From Brachyspira murdochii (GTDB taxonomy: Bacteria > Spirochaetota > JAAYUW01), in contig DYJT01000001.1 of assembly GCA_020722965.1 (NCBI GenBank), positions 1 to 41,415 on the forward strand: a DNA stretch of 41,415 bases, in the 5' to 3' direction. Within the stretch, counting starts at the first letter, position 1. The number at the start of each line of letters is the position of its first letter. This document shows, one piece after another, positions 1 to 8,182 of the stretch. A program made the translations under genes and the position numbers. The notes under the pieces are model-generated. The model was not told the origin of the DNA. It did not search any database and was given only the letters and a program-made list of their open reading frames with translations.

Positions 1-1211
1 TAAGCCAAAACTCTTTTCTGCCCCATTTCATATAGTTTTTTTAATGTTCCGACAGGATCTTTTCTCTTTGAAAGCAAGATCATCGCTGCGATTATGTATG
101 GCTTATAACTAGCTTCATTATATGTGTCTTTTCTATATTTCTCGAAAACGTTTTTTGATACTTCGCCATTTTTACAGGATACATCAGAGATATCTGCTGG
201 GAGACAATGCATATATAAGGCATTTTCATTTTTAGTTAATTTCATCAATCTTTCGTTGCATTCCCAGTCAATGAATTTTTTGTTATTTTCAAGACCGAGT
301 TTTTCAAGCTCTTTTAACCCTTGAATATCATTTGATTTTAAAAGTTCAACTCTTTTTTCCATTACAGAAAAAGGTGCCCAGCTTTTAGGGTATACTATGT
401 CAGCATTTTCGAATGCTTCTTCCATCGAGTTAGTTACTTTAAAGCTTCCTCCACTTTCTTTTGACTGTTTTTCTGCTATATTATAGATTTCAGGTAATAA
501 TTCATAACCTTTAGGATATGCTAAAACAAGATCTACACCAAATCTTGAAAAAAGTCCTATTACTCCTTGAGGTACCGATAAAGGTTTACCATAAGATGGT
601 GAATAAGCCCAGCTCATCGCGATTTTTTTACCCTTTATATTTTCGATCCCACCATAGTGATCTATCAGGTGCAAGAAATCAGCCATTGATTGAGTAGGAT
701 GATCAATATCGCTTTGTAGATTAACTATTGTTGGCCTTTGAGGGATAACCTCTTCCTTAAAAGCATCATCTAAGGCTAATCCAAACTCACGCATATAGAT
801 ATCGCCTTCACCTATAAACATATCATGTCTTATACCTATTACTTCACTTAAAAAGCTAACCATTACAGCTGTTTCCCTGACTGTTTCTCCGTGCGCTATC
901 TGACTCTTACCTTCATCAAGATCCTGAACATAAAGTCCCAGCATGTCGCAGGCAGATGAAAATGAGAATCTTGTCCTTGTTGAATTATCTTTAAATATAG
1001 ATACGGCAATACCAGAATCCCACAATCTTGTTCCAAAAGAACTATTTCTAAAAGTTCTTAAAATATCTGCTACTATGAAAGTAGCCATGATTTCATCAAT
1101 ACTCTTTTCCCAGGTTAAAAGAAAATCTTTCTGATACATATTAATTTTTAATGATGATAAAAAGTCCAATTTTTCGATCAACTCTTTCCTTTCAATTGTT
1201 TTATATGGCAT
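1..1211 (-). CDS. ygeW: Knotted carbamoyltransferase YgeW (reaches left window edge)
   Basis: This is a member of the aspartate/ornithine carbamoyltransferase superfamily, closest to the YgeW branch as I remember the E. coli protein. From the ATG at 1211 there are 403 codons and then TA at the edge, so the stop codon very probably straddles position 1; the E. coli protein has about 396 residues. The carbamoyl-phosphate loop STRTR is at residues 77-81, and HCLPA, the superfamily's conserved C-terminal motif, is at 335-339. Stretches such as DLDEGKSQIAHGETVRET and SWAYSPSYGKPLSVPQG are typical of YgeW. A GGAGG lies 5 bases before the ATG. It is the third gene of ssnA-ygeY-ygeW, 27 bases after ygeY. 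The YgeW substrate is not firmly established; the gene is linked to anaerobic purine (urate) catabolism. It is not a normal arginine-pathway OTC, as no arg genes are nearby. Confidence 0.93.
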   Translation of the reverse strand, partial: MPYKTIERKELIEKLDFLSSLKINMYQKDFLLTWEKSIDEIMATFIVADILRTFRNSSFGTRLWDSGIAVSIFKDNSTRTRFSFSSACDMLGLYVQDLDEGKSQIAHGETVRETAVMVSFLSEVIGIRHDMFIGEGDIYMREFGLALDDAFKEEVIPQRPTIVNLQSDIDHPTQSMADFLHLIDHYGGIENIKGKKIAMSWAYSPSYGKPLSVPQGVIGLFSRFGVDLVLAYPKGYELLPEIYNIAEKQSKESGGSFKVTNSMEEAFENADIVYPKSWAPFSVMEKRVELLKSNDIQGLKELEKLGLENNKKFIDWECNERLMKLTKNENALYMHCLPADISDVSCKNGEVSKNVFEKYRKDTYNEASYKPYIIAAMILLSKRKDPVGTLKKLYEMGQKRVLA

Positions 1212-1238
1212 TTTGCCCTCCAAAACTATTATAACTAA

Positions 1239-2462
1239 TTACTTTAAAAAATAAGGAAATGCTGCATAAAAAGATGAAGCAGTTACAAGATCGGCGATTC
1301 TAACCTTTTCATTTGGAGAATGCGCTTCTTTTTCATCTCCAGGACCAAAACCCATTGACGGGATATTATGTAATCCAGCTACAGCCACACCATTGGTAGA
1401 AAAGGTCCATTTATCTATAAAAGGTTCTTTATTAAAAAGATTTATGTATGTTTCCTTTGCCGATTGTATAATCTTGTGGTCTTCGGGGAAAACCCATGTG
1501 GGGAAATATAGTTTTTGAGTAAATATCTTGTTTTTCCAGCTTGGTTTTTGATAAATTGGAACATTGACTTCAAACTTATCTTCAGAAAGTAATGTCGCAT
1601 CCATAATATATTTTTTAATCTGACTTATGGCAATTTCGAGATTTTCTCCTTGGGTTAATCTCCTATCTATATACAACCTTGCGAAATCAGGAACAGAACA
1701 TTGTGATGGGCCATGAACTTCCATCATCGAAACCGTTATAGTTCCTTTGCCTAAAAAATTATCTTTATCTGGTTTTAATTCTTGATTTAATTTTTCGATT
1801 GCAAGCGCTGCTTTTGATGCTAAATAAGCCGCAGAGACACCTCTTTCTGGTGCTGAACCATGACAGGAAACACCTTTAAGTATAACCTCTACCTCCATTC
1901 TACCTCTATGCCCTCTATAAATATTAAGACTCGTCGGTTCTGTTGAAATAAAATAATCTGGCACAAACTTTTCTTCCTCAATAAGATACTTCCAGCAAAG
2001 GCCATCGCAGTCTTCCTCGGTAACGGTGAAACTAAACCAGACAGAATAGTCATTTATTCCATTAAATCCTATATCTTTTAAGATTTTTATCGCTGTAATC
2101 ATCGAAGCCGCACCAGCAAGCTGATCCGAGGCACCTCTACCATAAACATATTTATCGTCGATATCACCTGAAAAAGGGTCCTTTTCCCATAATTTTATTT
2201 CTCCAACATCTACGGTATCGATATGCGCGTCAATAACTATCTTCTTCGATCCATTCCCTATTCTAGCAAGGCAAGATCCAAGACCATCTATTTTGACTTC
2301 ATCGGCTCCAGATTTTTTACATAATTTTTTTATAAGTAAAATTCTATCTTTTTCCTCATTGCTAAGTGCCTTTGTCTGTATTATCTTAGAAAGATTTTTT
2401 GTAGTATAATCCCTATATTTTACTGAAAGCTCATTAATCCTGTTTAAAAGCGATTTATCCAT
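1239..2462 (-). CDS. ygeY: YgeY family selenium-metabolism-linked M20 hydrolase
   Basis: This is a zinc-dependent M20 amidohydrolase of 407 residues, of the YgeY type that accompanies SsnA, YgeW and selenium-dependent molybdenum hydroxylases. Expected metal ligands are visible: H80-x-D82 in the AHIDTV motif, D113 in GRGASDQ, the general-base pair E149-E150 in TEED, E175 in STEP, and a late histidine in EAHSPNE. The dimerisation domain lies between roughly residues 185 and 300. The start at 2462 has GGGAG upstream at good spacing. It follows ssnA by 66 bases and precedes ygeW by 27, so it is probably cotranscribed with both. The usual peptidase alternatives (ArgE, DapE, PepT) are less likely given the neighbours. 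The true substrate is unproven; a ureido or diaminopropionate-type intermediate is inference. Confidence 0.92.
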   Translation of the reverse strand: MDKSLLNRINELSVKYRDYTTKNLSKIIQTKALSNEEKDRILLIKKLCKKSGADEVKIDGLGSCLARIGNGSKKIVIDAHIDTVDVGEIKLWEKDPFSGDIDDKYVYGRGASDQLAGAASMITAIKILKDIGFNGINDYSVWFSFTVTEEDCDGLCWKYLIEEEKFVPDYFISTEPTSLNIYRGHRGRMEVEVILKGVSCHGSAPERGVSAAYLASKAALAIEKLNQELKPDKDNFLGKGTITVSMMEVHGPSQCSVPDFARLYIDRRLTQGENLEIAISQIKKYIMDATLLSEDKFEVNVPIYQKPSWKNKIFTQKLYFPTWVFPEDHKIIQSAKETYINLFNKEPFIDKWTFSTNGVAVAGLHNIPSMGFGPGDEKEAHSPNEKVRIADLVTASSFYAAFPYFLK

Positions 2463-2528
2463 TTCTTTAACTCCCTGTTTTATTTTTTAACATTTTATAT
2501 TATCCCTATATTATAACTAAAAATAAGA

Positions 2529-3851
2529 TTACAAAAGCTTTATCATCTCTTTTTCTAACTTAAGTGCCTGTTCTTGTGAATTTTTAAATATATTTTCTAT
2601 ATCATATGAAAAATTTTTGTCTTTTAATACTACATTCCCATTTATAATTACAGTATCTACATCCATAGAATTCAATCCAAAAATAAAGTGAGCGGCTATA
2701 TTATCTTTTGTAATCGGGGTAGGACTTTTATAATCCCAGATAGTTAAATCTGCTATATAATCTTTTTCAATCTTACCAAATTTTTTTTCACCAAAATATC
2801 TATTTAATATCAGATTACCATTATCGAGCATTTTAATAAATTCATTTATATTCATCTGCATACTATTATCCCTATTCTTAAAATAAGCGACTTTAAGTTC
2901 GGATAACATATCGTGATTAATACCATCTGTTCCTAATGCAACAAGTTTATATTTTTCAAGCAAATTGTTATAACCAACATTATTGTTCATGTTTGACCTC
3001 GGGTTGTGAATTAAAAAAACATTGTTTTTGTTTATTATATCAATCTCTTCTTCAGATATATGAACTCCATGAACTATCAGGGTCTTATCGTTTAATAGAT
3101 TAAATTTCTCAAGTCTTTTAATGGGATCATCTTTAAAAATATATCTATTATAGACCGGGTCAAACCTATCTTCACTTACATGTATGTGCAAACCTCTATT
3201 TGTAAGTTGACAGATATTCGAAAGTTCCTTCAAAGTACTATCTGAAAGTGTAAATGGTGCATGAGCACCAATGCTTGCCTGGGTTAGGGTATCCCCCTTT
3301 TCTTTCTTTTCATCATCAATCATTTTAGCAAAATTCTTGTTTTCATCCAGTGCTTCTTGGATCTTGGCTTTACCATTTCTATCTGTCGTTTCATAGGCTA
3401 AAATACTTCTTAAACCTATCTTTTCAAAACTATTTTTTATTATATTTAAACTTCCCTCTATAAAATTTGGGCTCGAATGATGATCAATTATAGTTGTTAC
3501 ACCGGATCTGATAGCTTCAATTGCACTAACCTGGGCACTTGCCTCTATCATCTCTTTATCAAGCGCTCTATCCAAAACCCACCAAAGATTTTCCAAAATC
3601 TGTACAAAATCCTTTGATTTCTTTAACTTTATATTTAAACCTCTTGCTAAAGCGGAATAAATATGGTTATGTGCACATACCATCCCTGTCGTAACAATCT
3701 TCTGGCTTTTAATTACCTCACATTTTGGATAATTTTTTATAATATTCTCCCCTTTATCTATTATCCGATTCCCATCGATTATTAAATCTATGTTATCTTC
3801 TATTTTGAAAGGGTTGAAGCTTATGATGGTAGAATTTTCGATAGCTATCAT
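2529..3851 (-). CDS. ssnA: Putative aminohydrolase SsnA
   Basis: This is an amidohydrolase-superfamily protein of 440 residues, of the SsnA family related to guanine deaminases and chlorohydrolases. The N-terminal metal motif H61-N-H63 follows a small beta-sandwich segment; further candidate ligands are in IDHHSSPN (about 123-130), LHIHVSED, LIVHGVH and the late LGTDGINHD. The length matches the family. An AAGGA ribosome site lies just upstream of the ATG at 3851. It heads the ssnA-ygeY-ygeW set, with a 98-base gap upstream that carries a promoter-like sequence and a small inverted repeat. In other bacteria SsnA occurs in xanthine dehydrogenase/selenium hydroxylase loci; its exact substrate is not settled, and purine ring deamination or hydrolysis is the favoured idea. 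Confidence 0.93.
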   Translation of the reverse strand: MIAIENSTIISFNPFKIEDNIDLIIDGNRIIDKGENIIKNYPKCEVIKSQKIVTTGMVCAHNHIYSALARGLNIKLKKSKDFVQILENLWWVLDRALDKEMIEASAQVSAIEAIRSGVTTIIDHHSSPNFIEGSLNIIKNSFEKIGLRSILAYETTDRNGKAKIQEALDENKNFAKMIDDEKKEKGDTLTQASIGAHAPFTLSDSTLKELSNICQLTNRGLHIHVSEDRFDPVYNRYIFKDDPIKRLEKFNLLNDKTLIVHGVHISEEEIDIINKNNVFLIHNPRSNMNNNVGYNNLLEKYKLVALGTDGINHDMLSELKVAYFKNRDNSMQMNINEFIKMLDNGNLILNRYFGEKKFGKIEKDYIADLTIWDYKSPTPITKDNIAAHFIFGLNSMDVDTVIINGNVVLKDKNFSYDIENIFKNSQEQALKLEKEMIKLL

Positions 3852-3872
3852 ATATTTATCCTTGTCATATAG

Positions 3873-3903
3873 ATGGTATTAATGCTATTTTTCAATATAC
3901 CAT
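3873..3903. repeat. Inverted repeat in the ssnA leader
   Basis: ATGGTAT (3873-3879) and ATACCAT (3897-3903) form a perfect 7-base inverted repeat around a 17-base spacer, between the putative ssnA promoter and its start codon. It could be an operator half-site pair or a weak stem in the leader RNA. No regulator gene is adjacent. Confidence 0.35.
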
Positions 3904-3908
3904 TTATT

Positions 3909-3937
3909 AAAATAACATCATCAAATTTATAATTCAA
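3909..3937 (-). promoter_or_regulatory. Possible promoter for ssnA-ygeY-ygeW
   Basis: Reading the minus strand, TTGAAT (3937-3932) and TATTTT (3914-3909) are spaced by 17 bases, about 60 bases ahead of the ssnA ATG. The match is modest and the region is AT-rich, so chance resemblance is possible. Confidence 0.3.
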
Positions 3938-3949
3938 AAAGGACAAATT

Positions 3950-4867
3950 TCAAATTTTATTGCAATTCCTATCATAAAAAAAATGATCTTGATAGCCCTG
4001 TATTTTCTTATCATTTTCGGCATCTTCCAATCTTTTCAATGCATATAAACAGTACTCTTTTTCTATCTCGACAATGGCAAAATTTCTATTCAATTTTTTA
4101 GCTACGACCGCGGTAGTCCCGCTCCCAGCAAAAGGGTCAAAGACAAAATCCTTTTCATTTGAACTTGCGAGTATTATTCTTGCAAGTAGTTTTTCTGGTT
4201 TTTGTGTTGGATGCGGTGTGTTTTCTTTCATAGACCAGAAAGGGATTGTTATATCAGTCCAAATATTTGAAGGGTAGGTAAATCTAAATTTTTGATTATC
4301 TTCATAAAACCAGTCTTTGGGAATTCCGTTTTCCCTATAAGGTGCTATGACTTTTCTTTTTATCTTAACACTATCTATATTGAAAGTGTATTTATTAGAC
4401 ATTGTACAAAAATAAATATCCTCACTGTTATTTTTCCAATTTGCCTTAGCGCCTCTTCCCTTTTCTCTTTCAAAAGTGATTCTATTTCTTATTATAAAAT
4501 ATTTTCGTATAACATCAAATACTATTGGTGATGTCTGCCATTCTGAGCATATATATATGGAAGAGGTTGGCTTTAATATCCTTATTGTTTTAGAAATCCA
4601 GCTGTCAAACCATTTATAATATTCTTCATAAGATCTTTTTATAAATTTCAATGAATTATAATTTTTAGTAAGATTGTAAGGGGGATCTACAAAAAGTAGG
4701 TCTACGAATTTATCAGGAAGATATTCAATTGCCTTAAAATAATCCTGATTTATTACCCTGTTTTTTATACTACCATCATAGGGAAGCTCGATTAATTTGC
4801 TTATTAACTCTTCTTTTTCTGATTCATTTAAGTTAATTGTTTTATTTCTTTTCTTGATTTTTTCCAT
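3950..4867 (-). CDS. Site-specific DNA methyltransferase (beta-class, DPPY), apparently orphan
   Basis: This 305-residue protein transfers a methyl group from S-adenosylmethionine to DNA, most likely to adenine N6. Catalytic motif IV DPPY is at residues 61-64, and the cofactor-binding FAGSG motif (DPFAGSGTT) is at 244-252, preceded by TQKPEKL at 221-227. This order, catalytic before SAM-binding, is that of beta-class N6-adenine/N4-cytosine enzymes such as M.HinfI and DpnA; DPPY favours adenine. No recognition-domain extension and no endonuclease gene is adjacent, so it looks like an orphan regulatory methylase or a relic. The ATG at 4867 has no obvious Shine-Dalgarno, and it lies 30 bases after prs, suggesting coupling to that operon. 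The target sequence cannot be read from the protein alone. Confidence 0.9.
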   Translation of the reverse strand: MEKIKKRNKTINLNESEKEELISKLIELPYDGSIKNRVINQDYFKAIEYLPDKFVDLLFVDPPYNLTKNYNSLKFIKRSYEEYYKWFDSWISKTIRILKPTSSIYICSEWQTSPIVFDVIRKYFIIRNRITFEREKGRGAKANWKNNSEDIYFCTMSNKYTFNIDSVKIKRKVIAPYRENGIPKDWFYEDNQKFRFTYPSNIWTDITIPFWSMKENTPHPTQKPEKLLARIILASSNEKDFVFDPFAGSGTTAVVAKKLNRNFAIVEIEKEYCLYALKRLEDAENDKKIQGYQDHFFYDRNCNKI

Positions 4868-4897
4868 ATTTAAAAGAAAATTGGCATTCTTAAAAGT

Positions 4898-5989
4898 CTA
4901 ATATGGTAAAACATGATAAGGATTCACAGAATCAAAATAAGCAGAAAGGCTTTCACCAATATTTGTTTTATAAATTATATCCGCAGTTATAGGAGATGTA
5001 GAAATTATCTTCATAAAGGGCATCTCATTTTTCATCTGATCTGAAATCCAGATAGTATCGCAAACCAATAATGTTTTAATATAACCGAGTTCATGAAGCT
5101 CTATCGTTCTTGAGATTCCTGGACCTGAAAAAACAGGATGAACAATGGCAATATTAATCTCTGCTGGATTTTTAGCCTTTAAAGCTTTAACAAGCTCTAA
5201 AATAGAACCACCTGTGTCTATCATGTCGTCTATGACCCATATGACCTTGTTTTCAATCGGCTCATCTGTTAATAGAGTAACTCCCTCTACGACATTTACT
5301 CTTGAATAACTTCTTCTTTTGTTTGCTATAATCAACTGGCAACCGAAAATATCTGCGAAATTCCTAGCGACTTTTTCTCCACCGGCATCAACAGAGCAAA
5401 TTGCCCAATTTTTATGAACCTGCTCATGCAGATAATCTCTTGTTTTTATAAACTCTTTCAATATATATCTTTGAATCTGTGGATATAATGGAATATCATC
5501 GATGTATGCAGCAACCGGGTCAATCATCATCTTCGATTTTTCAGAATGGAGTTGAAATGTAATTATATGATTTGCACCCAAAGATACCAAAGTTTTAAAA
5601 TGAATTTCCAATCCCGACGAATTCCTTGCATAGGCTCTGTCAGATCTTGAACACGAAATAAAGGGTTCTACTACCGTAACACTTCCCGCATGGCTTCTTT
5701 TTAATGCATCTACAAGATGATATAATTCAATTTTATTTTCATGTGTCGAAAGATTATTTAAATTACGAGAAGCCGTCCTTTGAATTATGTAGATATCCTT
5801 TTTTCTTACAGATGAAAGTATTTCAATTTCAATCTCGCCATCTGAAAAGCATTTCACCGTTTTCTCACCATTTAAATCTACAAATTTAGAGGTATACTCA
5901 TTTAATCCTCGTAAATTATTGAGCACTTCAATAGAATAATCCTCTGCAGATCTCCCGGAAAAAATCTGTATCTTTCCTCTTCCTGGCAT
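4898..5989 (-). CDS. prs: Ribose-phosphate pyrophosphokinase (PRPP synthase), divergent
   Basis: This enzyme makes PRPP from ribose 5-phosphate and ATP for purine, pyrimidine, NAD, histidine and tryptophan synthesis and for purine salvage. The 363-residue chain is longer than the usual 310-320. Visible family landmarks are FSDGE (48-52), the catalytic-loop histidine in QLHSEKSK (H148), the flexible-loop basic residues NKRR (223-226), and the PRPP-binding VIDDMIDTGGS (252-262), which is nearly canonical. The segment SCSRSDRAYARNSSG (112-126) replaces the usual YARQDRK-type ATP-loop sequence. A GGAG lies 6 bases before the ATG. It sits 15 bases after thiI. The fold and active site are recognisable, but the sequence is distant from the standard class I enzyme, so regulation by ADP or phosphate may differ. 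Confidence 0.9.
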   Translation of the reverse strand: MPGRGKIQIFSGRSAEDYSIEVLNNLRGLNEYTSKFVDLNGEKTVKCFSDGEIEIEILSSVRKKDIYIIQRTASRNLNNLSTHENKIELYHLVDALKRSHAGSVTVVEPFISCSRSDRAYARNSSGLEIHFKTLVSLGANHIITFQLHSEKSKMMIDPVAAYIDDIPLYPQIQRYILKEFIKTRDYLHEQVHKNWAICSVDAGGEKVARNFADIFGCQLIIANKRRSYSRVNVVEGVTLLTDEPIENKVIWVIDDMIDTGGSILELVKALKAKNPAEINIAIVHPVFSGPGISRTIELHELGYIKTLLVCDTIWISDQMKNEMPFMKIISTSPITADIIYKTNIGESLSAYFDSVNPYHVLPY

Positions 5990-6004
5990 GGTTACTCCAA
6001 TTTT

Positions 6005-7165
6005 TTAATTAAATTTAATAACTTCCATATTTTTAATTGATTCATCTATAAGATTTTCATCCAGCCATTTCCCTTCCTCTTTCAGCACCTCTTCTAACTT
6101 GGGATTAATTACGGGATTACTTGGCGTAAATAAAGAGCAACAATCGGCAAAAGGCAAGATTGATGTTTCAAATGTTCCTATTTTATTTGCGATTTTAATA
6201 GTTTCTTCTTTATCAAACCCTATCAAAGGCCTTAATACGAATAAATTCGATGCATCATCTGTTGCTTTTAATGAATTTATTGTCTGGGAAGCGACCTGCG
6301 ATAGAGACTCTCCCGTTATCAATGCATTGTATTTATAATAAATTCCAATTTTACTGGCAATTTTCATCATCGCTCTTCGCATCAAGATAGTCATAAAAGA
6401 TATATTAGAACTTGTTCTTATTCTTGTTTGAATCTCTGTAAAGTTAATTATATAAATTCTACTTCTTGTTTCAAACTCTGTGAGAATCTTAGCAAGATTT
6501 ATAACCTTATTTTTTGATTCAATAGGAGTAAAAGGATGTGCATGAAAATAGATAAAATCGACTTTCATCCCTCTTTTCATTGCAAGATATGAGGCAACCG
6601 GCGAATCTATCCCTCCCGATAGAAGTGAAAGGCTTTTACCTGCTATTCCGACAGGAAGTCCTCCAACTCCCGGAATTTTATCATAAAATAAATAGGCAAA
6701 ATCATTTCTTATTTCAACATATAATGTTAGTTCTGGATTTTTTAATTTTATCTTTTTCGAAAATTTGGGATATTTTTCTACAATGCTTTCCGCAAGAAGT
6801 TTTTCCATTTCTACAGATTGAATTGGGAAACTTTTGTCTACCCTTTTTACCTCTACTTTAAAAGTTGCCGCATCCTTTAATTTTGAGTTTTCTTCTATTA
6901 TATTGAATAATTTTTCTTTAATTATATCAGGATCTTTACTACATTTTAAAATCTTTGAAAAAGAGGTAATCCCGGGTATTTTTGAAAGTTTATCGATTAT
7001 TTCTTGATCTATCTTTTCAATATTTATAAAAATTCTTCCATGCTGTTGGTCGATATCGCAATCATGTAATTTAACCCTTGTATTATCGATTAATTGCCTT
7101 TCAAACCTTTTTCTATTACCTTTTTTTAAAGCTATTTCACCATATCTAATTAAAATTGATTCCAT
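6005..7165 (-). CDS. thiI: tRNA 4-thiouridine sulfurtransferase ThiI (no rhodanese domain)
   Basis: ThiI adenylates U8 of tRNA and inserts sulfur to form 4-thiouridine; in some bacteria it also supplies sulfur for thiamine thiazole. The 386-residue chain has the N-terminal ferredoxin-like plus THUMP region (about 1-165), starting ESILIRYGEIALKKGN, and the PP-loop ATP site SGGIDSPVA at 183-191. The C-terminal rhodanese domain found in E. coli ThiI is absent, as in many Gram-positive and other short forms, so this protein probably has only the tRNA role and needs a separate cysteine desulfurase, not seen here. It starts the minus-strand run thiI-prs-methylase and is divergent from the radical SAM gene at 7262, with a 96-base AT-rich gap. 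Confidence 0.95.
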   Translation of the reverse strand: MESILIRYGEIALKKGNRKRFERQLIDNTRVKLHDCDIDQQHGRIFINIEKIDQEIIDKLSKIPGITSFSKILKCSKDPDIIKEKLFNIIEENSKLKDAATFKVEVKRVDKSFPIQSVEMEKLLAESIVEKYPKFSKKIKLKNPELTLYVEIRNDFAYLFYDKIPGVGGLPVGIAGKSLSLLSGGIDSPVASYLAMKRGMKVDFIYFHAHPFTPIESKNKVINLAKILTEFETRSRIYIINFTEIQTRIRTSSNISFMTILMRRAMMKIASKIGIYYKYNALITGESLSQVASQTINSLKATDDASNLFVLRPLIGFDKEETIKIANKIGTFETSILPFADCCSLFTPSNPVINPKLEEVLKEEGKWLDENLIDESIKNMEVIKFN

Positions 7166-7261
7166 AACATATTTAGTTTTGCCTTTTTACTTTTTTTTTC
7201 AACAATAATTTTATAAATTTCTTATTATTTCAATTTTTTTTTAATCTGATAATTTAAATTT

Positions 7262-8104
7262 ATGGAAAAGAAAACAAAAATTATCTCTACAAATTCGGTT
7301 TTAACTGTTTCTGTTACAGGAAGTTTTTGTGAGTTATCCTGTAAACACTGCAATAAAAAATATTTAAAATCAATGGTAGATATAGATGATAAACTTTTAT
7401 TAGAAAAAATTAATAACAATAGGATAAACCATATTCTAATATCCGGTGGAACATTAAAAACAGGTTCTGTCCCATTCTACAAAAAAATCAACAGGATAAA
7501 TGAAATAAAAGATAGTTCTAAAAAGATAAATGTTCATACGGGTATTATCCCCGAAGATTATTTTTTAAATACTCTTATTTTTGACACAATCTCCATAGAT
7601 GTTATTGGAAGCGAAAAAATACTTAATGAGGTATATAACTTAAATTTAAAACTCGATTTATTTTACAATAATATTTTGAAATACAAGGAATTTCTAGATA
7701 ATATTGATCCGAAAAAACCAGAAATTGTGCCACATATAACGATTGGAATTTATTATGGATTAAATTCATTTGAAGAAATGGCCATAGATTTTTTGACTCA
7801 AATTAATCCTAAAAAATTAGTTTTAAATGTCTTAATTCCAACAAAGGGAACACCCTTTGAAAAAATTAAGGAGATTAGTGTTGACAGAATCATGGAAATA
7901 TTCAAGTATGCTAAAATTAAATTACCTAAATCCCTTATTTATCTTGGATGTATGAGACCATTTGGCGAAAGTAGAGATAAAATAGATTTTAAATTTCTCG
8001 ATTCTGGTATTGATGCCATTGTAAATCCTTCAAGAAACTTTTTAAGAAGAGTAGAAGATTCAAAACAGATTATTAAAGTAGAAGGTTGTTGCTCATTAAT
8101 CTAA
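7262..8104 (+). CDS. Radical SAM protein related to biotin/lipoyl synthases
   Basis: This 280-residue protein carries the radical SAM cluster motif C23-x3-C27-x2-C30 (CELSCKHC), which binds a 4Fe-4S cluster and S-adenosylmethionine, followed by ISGGT at 60-64 in the usual SAM-contacting position. Other cysteines are C230 in LGCMRP and an adjacent pair C276-C277 near the C-terminus. The GCMRP...GIDAIVNPSR tail resembles the uncharacterised biotin-synthase homologues (COG1856-like) common in archaea; some biotin-synthase-like pairs of this kind (LipS1/LipS2) were shown to make lipoate. Whether this protein is one of them is inference. It is a single-gene unit flanked by genes of opposite strand, and has no clear Shine-Dalgarno before the ATG, so leaderless translation is possible. 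Confidence 0.85.
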   Translation: MEKKTKIISTNSVLTVSVTGSFCELSCKHCNKKYLKSMVDIDDKLLLEKINNNRINHILISGGTLKTGSVPFYKKINRINEIKDSSKKINVHTGIIPEDYFLNTLIFDTISIDVIGSEKILNEVYNLNLKLDLFYNNILKYKEFLDNIDPKKPEIVPHITIGIYYGLNSFEEMAIDFLTQINPKKLVLNVLIPTKGTPFEKIKEISVDRIMEIFKYAKIKLPKSLIYLGCMRPFGESRDKIDFKFLDSGIDAIVNPSRNFLRRVEDSKQIIKVEGCCSLI

Positions 8105-8182
8105 TAAATTATTACCAACAATTTTTTCTAGAAATATTTTAAAAACAATAGAAAATGTGACATTATGGGACATTAATCTAAT

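Noticed and set aside
1..4867. In-frame UGA selenocysteine codon in the selenium-linked genes
   Set aside because: ygeW, ygeY and ssnA are read full length without internal stops and show no downstream SECIS-like need; selenium linkage is by association only.
8105..8182. Terminator between the converging radical SAM and dehydrogenase genes
   Set aside because: No stem of useful length followed by a T run could be found on either strand.
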